Origin: an uncultured Prevotellaceae bacterium
GTDB taxonomy: Bacteria > Bacteroidota > Bacteroidia > Bacteroidales > Bacteroidaceae
NCBI GenBank assembly: GCA_900314715.1
Contig: OMWI01000001.1
Span: 1 to 64,000, forward strand
Length of the DNA stretch: 64,000 bases
Reading direction: 5' to 3'
The position numbers and the translations under genes were made by a program. Positions 8,812 to 17,936 of the stretch are shown piece by piece; within the stretch, counting starts at the first letter, position 1, and every line of letters starts with the position of its first letter. The notes under the pieces were generated by a model. The model was given only the letters and a program-made list of their open reading frames with translations. It did not search any database and was not told the DNA's origin.

Positions 8812-9909
8812 ATGGACAAGCAATCTATGAATATATTTCACATCATCTCAAATAAAGAATGGGGTGGTGGCGAACAAACTGTATTGGATTTGAGTCGTCG
8901 TCAACTTGCAGATGGAATTAATATAGAACTATTTTGTCTGCCTTTAGAGTCGATTGCCGAGCGGTTTCATGAGTTGAACGTGCCTATACATACTTTACCT
9001 TTAAAAGGTGTATTAGACTTTAGGAGCGCATGGCAGATGGCTAAGATTATCAAGCAGAAGCAGAATTGCATCGTACATGCACACAATTTCAAGGAAGCCT
9101 TCACCGCCGCATACGCCAGAAAGTTGAGTGGTCGCAAGGACATTCGCGTGGTAATGTGTCGTAATCTTACACGTAAGGGTAAGACATCATGGATTTATAA
9201 TTGGCTTTATGGTCAATTGGATTGTATCGTGTTCGATTCACAATTGGCGATGGATACTTTTTTAAGCACTCATCCTGCTATTGACAAAAAGAAGTTGCTT
9301 GTCATTCATAATGGTATCGTCGTTCCTACAAACATAGTTCCTGTGGATGTAAAGACTATGTTTAGCATCCCTAAAGACTATGTTTTGGCGATGTATCATG
9401 GACGTTTAAATCCCGAAAAGGGTCTTGACGTACTTATCGAGGCGGTTGAGATGTTGCGCGATAAGCCTTTCCGATTGGTACTTGTAGGTCGTGGAACCGA
9501 TGAATACACCGCTCACCTACAATCTCTCATAGAAGAAAAGCAACTGAAAGACAAGGTAACATTAGCTGGTTTCCGTAATCCCGTCTTATCATATGTTGCC
9601 GCCGCAGACATCGGAATTCTTCCTTCCATCGTGCCAGAAGGATGTTCGCTTTCAGCACAAGAACATCTATCGCAAGGACATCCTATCATTGCGACAAACA
9701 ATGGCGGTCAACGTGAATATATCAATAGTGGCAAGAATGGCTTGCTCGTTCCTCCCAACGATGCAAAAGCATTAGCTGAAGCTATGGGACAATTGATTGA
9801 CAATCCTACTTTGCGTAAACAATTGGGCAAACAAGCTAAGGAAGACTTTGAAGGTCACATGACATACGAACACTTCTATGCAAAGATGAGTGCTATTTAT
9901 CAACCATGA
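8812..9909 (+). CDS. Family 4 glycosyltransferase
   Basis: 365-residue GT-B enzyme. The N-terminal 'NKEWGGGEQTVLDLSR' glycine loop, the YHGRLNPEKGLDVLIEA start of the donor domain and the EGCSLSAQEHLSQG motif place it in GT4. The start could also be the ATG five codons further on (MNIFHII). It heads a short plus-strand operon with an acyltransferase and a GT11 enzyme (gaps of 32 and 8 nt), suggesting joint work on lipid A/LPS core or a related glycolipid. Confidence 0.85.
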   Translation: MDKQSMNIFHIISNKEWGGGEQTVLDLSRRQLADGINIELFCLPLESIAERFHELNVPIHTLPLKGVLDFRSAWQMAKIIKQKQNCIVHAHNFKEAFTAAYARKLSGRKDIRVVMCRNLTRKGKTSWIYNWLYGQLDCIVFDSQLAMDTFLSTHPAIDKKKLLVIHNGIVVPTNIVPVDVKTMFSIPKDYVLAMYHGRLNPEKGLDVLIEAVEMLRDKPFRLVLVGRGTDEYTAHLQSLIEEKQLKDKVTLAGFRNPVLSYVAAADIGILPSIVPEGCSLSAQEHLSQGHPIIATNNGGQREYINSGKNGLLVPPNDAKALAEAMGQLIDNPTLRKQLGKQAKEDFEGHMTYEHFYAKMSAIYQP

Positions 9910-9941
9910 TTTGCACCATGCTCATTTAAAGACACGATACG

Positions 9942-10868
9942 ATGAAACAAGTATTATATTATATTATATCTGCCATTTGGTATTTGTTTTCCTTGTTGCC
10001 TTTACGTATTCATTACGTATTGAGCGACGGAATCTATCTGATAGTTTATCGGTTGATTGGCTATCGCGTAAAGGTGGTTAGGAATAACTTGGAAAAATCG
10101 TTTCCTGAAAAGACCGAAAAGGAATTGCGCGAGATTGAAAGAAAATTCTATCATTGTTTGTGCGACTATTTCGTAGAAACTATCAAGATGACGACAATGA
10201 GCGAGAAACAAATGCGTCGTAGAATGACTTACAAAGGTGTTGACGTGATCAATCAATGTACGAACGACAAACAATCTGTTGCGCTTTATCTTGGACATAT
10301 CTTCAATTGGGAGTGGATTACGTCGGTTCCCCTATGGGTTTCTCCTGATTTAGTGTGCGGGCAATTATATCATGCTTTGGAGAATCCCATATTCGACAAA
10401 TTGTTTTTGAATATTCGTCAGCGTTGGGGAGCAGAGTGTATCGCGTTGACAGATGTTCTTCGGAAGACGATTGAATATAAGCAACAAAACAAGGTTTCCA
10501 TCATTGGATATATTGGAGACCAAGTGCCTCATTGGAACAATATCCACCATTGGTGTCAGTTCTTGAATCATGATACTCCGGTAATGACTGGTTCGGAACG
10601 AATCGCCATCAAGAACAACCAAGCTCTTGTTTACTTGGATATTCGACGTGTTCGTCGTGGTTATTATGAGGCTGAGTTCCAATTAATGACTCGAAACCCT
10701 AAAGAATTGAAAGAGTTTGAAGCAACGGATATTTATTTCCGTAAATTGGAAGAGACAATTCGTAAACAACCCGAACTATGGTTGTGGAGCCATAATCGAT
10801 GGAAGCGAACACGCGAGGAATTCAATGAGCGATTTAAGGTGGTTGATGGTAAGGTTGTACCCAAATAA
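9942..10868 (+). CDS. Lipid A biosynthesis acyltransferase (LpxL/HtrB family)
   Basis: 308-residue membrane-associated acyltransferase with one N-terminal hydrophobic segment (VLYYIISAIWYLFSLLPL). The catalytic HxxxxE pattern appears in YLGHIFNWEW near residues 112-121. The family transfers a secondary acyl chain onto the lipid A precursor using acyl-ACP. It sits between two glycosyltransferase genes, so lipid A and sugar assembly are linked here. Bacteroidetes often have more than one paralogue. Confidence 0.88.
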   Translation: MKQVLYYIISAIWYLFSLLPLRIHYVLSDGIYLIVYRLIGYRVKVVRNNLEKSFPEKTEKELREIERKFYHCLCDYFVETIKMTTMSEKQMRRRMTYKGVDVINQCTNDKQSVALYLGHIFNWEWITSVPLWVSPDLVCGQLYHALENPIFDKLFLNIRQRWGAECIALTDVLRKTIEYKQQNKVSIIGYIGDQVPHWNNIHHWCQFLNHDTPVMTGSERIAIKNNQALVYLDIRRVRRGYYEAEFQLMTRNPKELKEFEATDIYFRKLEETIRKQPELWLWSHNRWKRTREEFNERFKVVDGKVVPK

Positions 10869-10876
10869 TAATAGGT

Positions 10877-11686
10877 ATGATATTCGTTAGGGATAAAGGA
10901 AGGATGTGCAATAACATATTGCAATACGGACATCTTTACGCTTGGGGCCGTGAACATGGACGTTCAACGATGTCGATGCGCTTTGCGTATAAATACCCGT
11001 GGTTTCATATCTGCGACACTCGCTATCACAATTTCATCGTTTATGTCTTGGCGAAATATGCCGCCGCATGGAAGTTGATTCCTACCGTTAAGTTCAATGA
11101 GGAAAAGAAAGACTATAGCCGCGAGGAACAAATGATGCTGAATCATAAGATGATCGTGGCAATCGGTTGGTATGCTCAATGGCATGATTTGTTTATGAAA
11201 TACAAATCGGAAATCTTGCAATTGTTTGCGTTCAAGGAGGAGGTGGAAAGCAAGGCTTTGGAACTCTTGGGAACAGAGAATCAATTGCGATTGGGAATGC
11301 ACATCCGACGAGGTGATTATGCTACATTTCATGAAGGGCGTTTCTATTATTCTGACGAACAATACATTCATGTCATCCAACAATTTCAATCCTTGCATCA
11401 AGGTGAGAAGTTGACGATTTACATCTGTGGGAATGATCCCAATATTCAACAAGTTTTTTATTGCCAACAATTGCCGATGTGCAACGTTGTGTTTCCCAAT
11501 GGAAACCCTGCCGAAGACCTTTGCTTACTTTCTCATTGCGATTATCTGATAGGTGCACCCAGTACGTTCTCATTAGTGGCTGCTATGTATCGCGACTTGC
11601 CTTTGTATTGGATAGAAAATCCTGATGCAGAGTTATCGTTGGATTCTTTTAAACACTTCGACTATTTGTTCCGCCACATTCATTAG
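10877..11686 (+). CDS. GT11 alpha-1,2-fucosyltransferase-like glycosyltransferase
   Basis: 269 residues. The family 11 donor motif HIRRGDY is at residues 142-148, and the second conserved block (FPNGNPAEDLCLLSHCDYLIGAPSTFS, given here as a landmark between about 208 and 235) follows. GT11 enzymes use GDP-fucose or related donors. The gene ends 2 bp before the convergent sulfatase-like gene. Fucose as donor is inferred from the family; no GDP-fucose synthesis genes are in the window. Confidence 0.82.
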   Translation: MIFVRDKGRMCNNILQYGHLYAWGREHGRSTMSMRFAYKYPWFHICDTRYHNFIVYVLAKYAAAWKLIPTVKFNEEKKDYSREEQMMLNHKMIVAIGWYAQWHDLFMKYKSEILQLFAFKEEVESKALELLGTENQLRLGMHIRRGDYATFHEGRFYYSDEQYIHVIQQFQSLHQGEKLTIYICGNDPNIQQVFYCQQLPMCNVVFPNGNPAEDLCLLSHCDYLIGAPSTFSLVAAMYRDLPLYWIENPDAELSLDSFKHFDYLFRHIH

Positions 11687-11688
11687 TT

Positions 11689-13650
11689 TCACGGTAATAA
11701 TTTGTCGTTCACCATTCGTTCCATGTATTGTTGGATGATGGCTTTCAACTCTCGCTCCATTTGTTTTTGTTGAGGCACTTTTCCCAATAAGTTTTTCTTC
11801 ATGAGTGAGTCGTTCAACGCATACATACCTTTTGTTTGTTGTCCGTCGAATTGAAGTACGTAACCATGTTTTACATATTGGTACGTGCCGTTGAGATAGT
11901 TGACCGCCCATGTATTCTCCGCAGGTGTGTTGAATAAGTCTATACCGAAACCAAAGTAAGATTTCGGATAGTTCAACATACCCATGACGGTTGGGAGAAT
12001 GTCTATTTGTTGTGCTATCTTGTCTTGCATTTCTGGTTGGCGGTTAGGATTACCAGGTTCATAAATGATGATTGGCGAACAAAAACCACTTATATCGGTT
12101 TGATAATAAGCGTGGTCAGAAAGATTAGTATGGTCGCTGGTCAACACAAAGATCGTGTTTTTGAACCATGGTTCCTTACTTGCTTTCTCAAAGAATTTCC
12201 CTATCGCCATGTCCGTATAACGAATGCATTTGTGGATGATAATACCCTCTTCTGGATATACATCTTTATATTTATCGGGGATGGCGTATGGATGATGAGA
12301 AGATGCCGTGAAGATTGCTGTCATAAACGGTTCTTTCATTTCCGACATCTTTGTGGCATAGTATTGCAAGAATGGTTCATCCCATATTGCCCACATACCA
12401 TCGAAGTCTTCATCTCCTCCAAACCGCTTGTCGGCATCATAGTCTTCCCTTCCATAGTATTCCTGAAATCCAGTTGCCCTTGAGAAAGCTTGAAATCCCA
12501 TCGAACCTCGTTGTGCTCCATGGAAGAAAGCCGTCTGATAACCTTCACCAGCCAATAAAGAAGCGATTCCACTGACATGATTCATCGAAGCGGGAGTGAG
12601 GAAGAAAGGTTCCACAAACATGGGAATGCTACTCAAGATGGAGGGCATTCCGTCAATGCTTTTTCGTCCATTGCAGAAAGAATGCTTAAATGTAACGCTA
12701 TGGGCAATCAAAGAATCTACGCAAGGGGTGTATCCTCGATAATTGCCATTTTCCAATGTCTTGTTGAGTGCGCCTATGTATTCTCTTCCAAAGCTCTCTA
12801 CGATGAGCACCACCACATTCTTCTTTATCATAGTGTCAGCAGAAAGGTCTTTAAAGTCATTGTGGATTGGGGAGTAGATGGCCTCCATCTCTTGAGGATT
12901 ACTATAGTATTCAGGTACCACAAATACATTCTTCCCAATCGTGCGATAAAGCGAGAATGGCGTATTGAGCACCAAGGCAGCCTCAACGGGACGATTCACG
13001 TATTGGTTAGCATTGCTAATGGTAATCGGGCGAACGGCAGTTGTAAATCCGCCACGTATGCCTGCCACCAAGAATGGAGCGAATATTGCCAATGACAATA
13101 GCATCGTCAAATCATATTTCCACCAACATAATTCACGCGAATGAAGTCTTGGCTTCCTATATAGTTTATACATACACCATACAAGGAAAGCGAATGCCAA
13201 TATCAGATAGAAATGACGAATGGATTCAGTCAAGAAAACAGAACCAAGGTTGTTCTCATTGGAAAATTCATTGAATACCGTCGTGGTAGTTCTTCGCATG
13301 GTAAAGCGGAAATAGACGGAATCGCAAAGGTTGATGGCAAGTGCCAATCCGTTGATGATGATGAAAACCCAACGACAAATCTGATGATAGATTTTCGTTT
13401 CCTTACCGTGCCACGGCAATAACATCAACACGATATATGGGATGTTTGTCACGAAGATGGCAGAAGTGTCGAACACCAATCCACCTTTTACTATTTCCAT
13501 CAAATGCGAGAACGATAGGTCTTGTGAAAAGAAACTATAATTCTCAAGGAAATAGATAACACGTGCCACGAAATAAATAATGTATGCAATCAGCAAATTG
13601 CAAAGCGTGGCAGCCAATGGCGAAAGAAGTCCCATTCGTTTCATCTTCAT
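11689..13650 (-). CDS. LTA synthase-like sulfatase-fold phosphotransferase 1
   Basis: 653 residues. Several membrane segments in the first 200 residues precede a periplasmic alkaline-phosphatase/sulfatase-fold domain. Metal-ligand region LIVESFGRE lies near 282-290. The nucleophile position reads GRKSIDG with Ser331, where LTA synthases normally have Thr. SDHTNLSDH supplies late metal ligands. In Gram-negatives this family transfers phosphoglycerol or phosphoethanolamine to periplasmic glycans or lipid A. It overlaps the next upstream gene by 4 bp, so the two are coupled. Confidence 0.85.
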   Translation of the reverse strand: MKMKRMGLLSPLAATLCNLLIAYIIYFVARVIYFLENYSFFSQDLSFSHLMEIVKGGLVFDTSAIFVTNIPYIVLMLLPWHGKETKIYHQICRWVFIIINGLALAINLCDSVYFRFTMRRTTTTVFNEFSNENNLGSVFLTESIRHFYLILAFAFLVWCMYKLYRKPRLHSRELCWWKYDLTMLLSLAIFAPFLVAGIRGGFTTAVRPITISNANQYVNRPVEAALVLNTPFSLYRTIGKNVFVVPEYYSNPQEMEAIYSPIHNDFKDLSADTMIKKNVVVLIVESFGREYIGALNKTLENGNYRGYTPCVDSLIAHSVTFKHSFCNGRKSIDGMPSILSSIPMFVEPFFLTPASMNHVSGIASLLAGEGYQTAFFHGAQRGSMGFQAFSRATGFQEYYGREDYDADKRFGGDEDFDGMWAIWDEPFLQYYATKMSEMKEPFMTAIFTASSHHPYAIPDKYKDVYPEEGIIIHKCIRYTDMAIGKFFEKASKEPWFKNTIFVLTSDHTNLSDHAYYQTDISGFCSPIIIYEPGNPNRQPEMQDKIAQQIDILPTVMGMLNYPKSYFGFGIDLFNTPAENTWAVNYLNGTYQYVKHGYVLQFDGQQTKGMYALNDSLMKKNLLGKVPQQKQMERELKAIIQQYMERMVNDKLLP

Positions 13651-15542
13651 TGCATGTTTTTTAAGTCTGTCGTTGTGGCTTGTAGAACCGCTTTTCCAAG
13701 ACGTTCCAATCGTTTAGTATCACTACTTTGGTTCACGATTACACGTTGTGAATTGAGGTCATACACCATGAATCCAGTCGAATCTCTCACGGAGAAGCCA
13801 TTATTATAGTTGTGTACGGCAAACGGATATTGGTAAGAACTACTTAAAACATCCCTGCTCCAACGGAAATCCGTGTGTGCCAAACCACATTGTGCCAAAA
13901 GCGTAGCAGGTAGGTCGGTTTGATTACATATCTGCGTGATGGTTTTCGCCTCTTTGATAGCTCCTCCTATCCATACAAGAGGAATGCGATTGCGTCTCTC
14001 TTGCGTTTCATCCACACCTTGAAAATCTATGCTATGGTCAGGCAATATCACCAACAAAGTATTCTCCCATTGCTTGGTAGATTTGAGTTTGTCAACAAAT
14101 CGTCCCAAACAATCGTCCAAATAGTAGAATGCGTTTTTGATAGGATCATTCAATTTCTTCAACGGCACATCCCATGGTTCATGACTACTTAATGTTGAAA
14201 ACCCGATTAATTGCGGAGTGTCATGCTTTTGGGTTAGTTGTTTGTAAACGGCATCAAACATAATTCCATCGCAAACACCCCATTTTGAGGTAGCTTGTTC
14301 ATCGGCACTAAAGTCTTTTTTCCACACCAAACTACTGAATCCCGTAGCGATAAGATAGCTGCGCATATTAGTGAAATTGATATCGCCACCATAGTAATAA
14401 TGTGTATCATAACCTTCATTTTGTAAGCTACGGGCAATACTTGGCAGATGTCGTGTCTTGTTGGGCATTTTCATCACCGATGAAGTGGGAAACGAAGGAT
14501 AACCACTATAAGTACAAACCGTTCCTCTATCCGTGCGCCAAGTATTGGCAAAACAATTGGCAAAGTTGATACCTTCTTTCTTCAATTGTTGCAAACGAGG
14601 CATGGCAGATGCCATAATCTCTCCTGCACTTTCCATCAAGATCACCACGATGTCTGGACGTTGCGTATTCAATAACGTATCGCATTCTATTGATGTTGTG
14701 GGGTAAAGTCCTTTCATCAATTCCTCACATTCTTTTTGTGAGTAGAAATCATAGTCAACGATATTGTTGGCGGTCTTTTCAAACGACGATAAGAAACTGA
14801 ATACGGGATTCACGGCAGAGTGATTCAAGAATTGGTCTTGTGAATAATATACTTGTCCGATATTGGTAGTTGATTCGTCTATTCCTCCTCGAATGCCAAT
14901 CACGATGATGGGAATGAACAAGAGGTATATGATGAATGTTGACCATTGAACATTGAGCGTTTCCTTTCTTTGTTCTCGGGCGAAAAGTGAGATAATCCAA
15001 CGATAAAGGAAATAAATACATATTACTATGATTATGAACGCCAGTATTCGCCAGAATAAATATGCTCCTGTCACGCTTGCGGCAGCTTCATTGGGTGTTT
15101 CCAGATATTGCAAACAAGATGCGTCGAGCTTGAATCCCCAGAAAGGATAGAGGCTGGTATCTGCCACGAATGCCAAGGCAAATGCCAAGGAGATGATGAG
15201 GCTATACACCTTGAGGATGATGGTCAGTATCTTACTTTTCCACCAAATACTGATGATTGAGATGAGAAACGGAACGATGAGAAAATACAATGCCGTGGAT
15301 AAATCGAGTGAAAGCCCATGTTTCACCACGTCGCCCATATCTGCCAAAGTAAAAGCATGTCCTTCTCGGCAAACAAACATAAACACTATCTTTGCCAAGA
15401 CGAATATCAAAACCGTGACGATGTAGTAGGATATGGGAAAGATAAAATGCTTTACACATTCATGAAGTTTTGTAAAAAGATGTGCATCATCCTTCATCCT
15501 TTTATTATCCTTCCTTAAATCACTTCCACCTTCGTAATTCAT
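13647..15542 (-). CDS. LTA synthase-like sulfatase-fold phosphotransferase 2
   Basis: 631 residues, same architecture as the downstream paralogue: N-terminal membrane segments, then a sulfatase-fold domain with VVILMESAGEIMAS, a nucleophile candidate Thr in WRTDRGT, and LPDHSIDFQG. The start at 15542 is supported by a strong AAGGAGGG Shine-Dalgarno a few bases upstream (about 15548-15556), unusual in this genome. Two divergent copies side by side suggest two related transfers, or a two-step modification. Confidence 0.85.
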   Translation of the reverse strand: MNYEGGSDLRKDNKRMKDDAHLFTKLHECVKHFIFPISYYIVTVLIFVLAKIVFMFVCREGHAFTLADMGDVVKHGLSLDLSTALYFLIVPFLISIISIWWKSKILTIILKVYSLIISLAFALAFVADTSLYPFWGFKLDASCLQYLETPNEAAASVTGAYLFWRILAFIIIVICIYFLYRWIISLFAREQRKETLNVQWSTFIIYLLFIPIIVIGIRGGIDESTTNIGQVYYSQDQFLNHSAVNPVFSFLSSFEKTANNIVDYDFYSQKECEELMKGLYPTTSIECDTLLNTQRPDIVVILMESAGEIMASAMPRLQQLKKEGINFANCFANTWRTDRGTVCTYSGYPSFPTSSVMKMPNKTRHLPSIARSLQNEGYDTHYYYGGDINFTNMRSYLIATGFSSLVWKKDFSADEQATSKWGVCDGIMFDAVYKQLTQKHDTPQLIGFSTLSSHEPWDVPLKKLNDPIKNAFYYLDDCLGRFVDKLKSTKQWENTLLVILPDHSIDFQGVDETQERRNRIPLVWIGGAIKEAKTITQICNQTDLPATLLAQCGLAHTDFRWSRDVLSSSYQYPFAVHNYNNGFSVRDSTGFMVYDLNSQRVIVNQSSDTKRLERLGKAVLQATTTDLKNMQ

Positions 15543-15554
15543 CCACCCTCCTTC

Positions 15555-17429
15555 TTACAGGCTTTGCATGTCGTTTAGTTTCTTGTAATATCCATCAAAG
15601 GAAAGCAATTCCTCGTGAGTGCCTCGTTCCACGATACTTCCTTCATGCAATACGCAAATCTCGTCTGCATTCTTGATGGTGCTCAAACGGTGAGCGATGG
15701 CAACCGTCGTGCGTGTTTTCATCAGTCGTTCCAAAGCGTCTTGCACCAGTCGTTCACTCTCTGTATCGAGGGCAGATGTTGCCTCGTCGAGTATCAATAT
15801 CGGTGGGTTTTTCAGGATAGCGCGTGCGATGCTTACCCTTTGACGCTGACCGCCCGACAATCTACCTCCTCTATCGCCGATATTGGTGTCAAATCCGTTT
15901 TCTGATTGCATGATGAAGTCGTAGGCGTTGGCGATTTTGGCGGCTTCTTCGATGCGTTTTTGTAGTTGCTCCGGAGTTTCCGGATTATCCGGAGATTCCG
16001 GAGATTCCGGAATTTCCGGAATACCAAATGAAATATTATTCCTAAAGGAATCATTGAATAAGATAGCTTCCTGATTCACGTTTCCGATAAGCTGTCGTAG
16101 GTCGTGAATGCCCAAGTCTTTCACGTTGATGCCATCGATGAGCACCTCTCCTTCCTGCACGTCGTAATAGCGTGGAATCAAATCTACCAAGGTGGATTTT
16201 CCACTTCCACTTTGACCAACAATCGCGATGGTCTTTCCTTTGGGAATGATGAGGTTAATGTCTTTCAAAACCCATTGTTCGCCGTATTTAAACGATACGT
16301 TCTTGAATTCTATCTGATGGTTAAAACCATCGATATGCTTCGGATTAGCGGGTTCTTGAATGGTATTCTCCGCCATCAAAATCTTATCGATTCTTTCCAT
16401 GGAAGCCAATCCTTTCGGAATGTTGTAACCTGCCTTTGAGAACTCTTTCAATGGATTGATGATACTATAGAGAATCACCATGTAATAGATAAACGTCGGA
16501 CCCGTAATGGCTTGGTTGTTCAATACAAGAATACCGCCAAACCACAAGACAATCACGATCATCACCGTACCGAGAAACTCACTCATCGGGTGAGCGGACG
16601 ACTGTCGGATGTTCACGCGCATCAAGTCATTGCGATAAGCGGAGTTGATTTGGTCGAACCGCTTGTTCATCTTTCCTTCCGCACAGAAAGCCTTGATGAT
16701 TCGCAATCCACCCAATGTTTCTTCCACCTGACTCATCGTGTCGCTCCATAATGCTTGCGCTTTCACGGAGTCTTGTTTCAGCCTTCTTCCAACGATTCCC
16801 ATAAACCATCCCATCACGGGAACGATTACCAACGTAAAGAGGGTGAGTTGCCAAGAGATGAATATCAACGTTGCGAAGTAGGCGATAATCAGCACGGGAT
16901 TCTTAAACAACATGTCGAGAGAAGACATGATAGAGTTTTCCACTTCTTGCACATCACCGCTCATACGTGCAATGATGTCTCCCTTGCGTTCCTCTGAGAA
17001 GAATCCCAATGGCAATGAGGTAATCTTGCGATAGAGTTGGTTGCGAATATCACGTACCACACCCGTCCTGATAGGTACGATACAAGCGGAGGTGAGGAAA
17101 TAAGCACCTGTTTTCAAGAACGTGGTGATAGCCAAGAAAAGACCGATAAACAACAAGGTCGTGGTTGGTCCATAATCGGCTATCAATCCATTGACAAAGT
17201 AATTGAGGTTGTTCATCAGCACCGTCTGTGCGTTTCCCCAATCCCAAGCCATCATGGACGTTGCTGCCTCTGCTTCTCCCGTTTGGAACAAAATCTGCAA
17301 AATGGGAATCAATGCGGCAAACGAAAAGATATTGAGTACTGCCGATAGGATGTTGAATATCACCGACAATATCAAATACTTCTTATAAGGCGGCACGAAA
17401 CGCCGCAACACTTGTAGGAATTCTTTCAT
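15555..17429 (-). CDS. MsbA-like ABC exporter (lipid/glycolipid flippase)
   Basis: 624-residue half-transporter: about six transmembrane helices, then an ATPase domain with Walker A GQSGSGKST, Q-loop region NVNQEAILFNDS, signature LSGGQRQR and Walker B ILILDEATSALD. I start at MKEFLQVL (ATG at 17427-17429); a longer in-frame extension to 17531 is poor in family features. Between NNISFG and RIEEAAKIAN there is a proline-rich insert of roughly fifteen residues (IPEIPESPESPDNPETPE) encoded by an exact 9-bp-period TCCGGA array at 15970-16020. Likely moves lipid A or another lipid-linked product across the inner membrane. Confidence 0.88.
   Translation of the reverse strand: MKEFLQVLRRFVPPYKKYLILSVIFNILSAVLNIFSFAALIPILQILFQTGEAEAATSMMAWDWGNAQTVLMNNLNYFVNGLIADYGPTTTLLFIGLFLAITTFLKTGAYFLTSACIVPIRTGVVRDIRNQLYRKITSLPLGFFSEERKGDIIARMSGDVQEVENSIMSSLDMLFKNPVLIIAYFATLIFISWQLTLFTLVIVPVMGWFMGIVGRRLKQDSVKAQALWSDTMSQVEETLGGLRIIKAFCAEGKMNKRFDQINSAYRNDLMRVNIRQSSAHPMSEFLGTVMIVIVLWFGGILVLNNQAITGPTFIYYMVILYSIINPLKEFSKAGYNIPKGLASMERIDKILMAENTIQEPANPKHIDGFNHQIEFKNVSFKYGEQWVLKDINLIIPKGKTIAIVGQSGSGKSTLVDLIPRYYDVQEGEVLIDGINVKDLGIHDLRQLIGNVNQEAILFNDSFRNNISFGIPEIPESPESPDNPETPEQLQKRIEEAAKIANAYDFIMQSENGFDTNIGDRGGRLSGGQRQRVSIARAILKNPPILILDEATSALDTESERLVQDALERLMKTRTTVAIAHRLSTIKNADEICVLHEGSIVERGTHEELLSFDGYYKKLNDMQSL
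15970..16020. repeat. Six-unit 9-bp TCCGGA array inside the ABC exporter gene
   Basis: TCCGGA palindromes begin at 15970, 15979, 15988, 15997, 16006 and 16015, an exact 9-bp period. Nine bases keep the reading frame, giving a repeated Pro-Glu-X tripeptide in the ATPase domain. Confidence 0.9.
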
Positions 17430-17434
17430 AGCTG

Positions 17435-17442
17435 CAAAGTTA
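17435..17442 (-). promoter_or_regulatory. -7-like box next to the ABC exporter start
   Basis: Minus-strand TAACTTTG ends only 5 nt upstream of the chosen ATG. If it is a promoter, the transcript would be nearly leaderless; it may be chance. Confidence 0.3.
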
Positions 17443-17527
17443 CTTCTCTTTTCCCCAACCGCCAAAAATCGGGCTTTTAAAAGGTGTAAAAATCTGTTAA
17501 TAAAATGGGGTGTTCGTGTTAAAAAAC

Positions 17528-17615
17528 ACAAACACTATATTTACGCCTTGTAAACACCATATTTGCGAGGCGTAAATACCATATTTATGAAGCGCAAATG
17601 ATATGTATGTAAAAG
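17528..17615. repeat. Four-unit 22-bp tandem array (AAACnnnATATTT core)
   Basis: Units start at 17528, 17550, 17572 and 17594. Cores read AAACACTATATTT, AAACACCATATTT, AAATACCATATTT and AAATGATATGTAT. The same period and a similar core occur at 49974-50061 and 39896-39961. Confidence 0.75.
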
Positions 17616-17621
17616 ACAAAA

Positions 17622-17919
17622 TGTTGCAAAAGTTTCATGTTTCATTGTTTCAATAAGCACCTTCCACATATTTTGCAACTTTGCAACTTTGCAACTTTAG
17701 TACCTTCCAATATTCTGAACTGAAAATTTTATGAGCCAATATAAGGAATTAACAATTATATTATATATATAATTATATTAATATATTATTATAATAATAT
17801 ATTAATATAAAAATTGAACTCTCCATTTTTCAGAAAATGTGAACCTATCAAAGTTGCAAAGTTGCAAAGTTGCAAAGTTACATTTTGGTCCTTAATGAAA
17901 CAATGAAACATGAAACAAA
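17622..17919. repeat. Nested inverted repeats in the miaB-ABC exporter gap
   Basis: The 507-bp gap 17430-17936 holds no gene. Besides the 22-bp array it contains concentric arms: TTTCATGTTTCATTGTTTCA (17632-17651) against its reverse complement (about 17893-17917), then three TTTGCAAC-type 10-bp units (17672-17699) against GTTGCAAA units (17851-17879), around an AT-only core near 17751-17812. Confidence 0.8.
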
Positions 17920-17936
17920 TGATACAAACAATGCCT

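Noticed and set aside
10964-11470. 168-codon minus-strand frame inside the GT11 gene
   Set aside because: Antisense shadow; the plus-strand frame has the diagnostic HIRRGDY motif.
12577-13095. 172-codon plus-strand frame inside an LTA-synthase-like gene
   Set aside because: Antisense shadow without motifs, His/Cys-rich as expected from reverse reading.
17751-17812. Replication origin in the AT-only tract
   Set aside because: No TTATCCACA boxes there; the cluster at 38.5-38.8 kb is far stronger.
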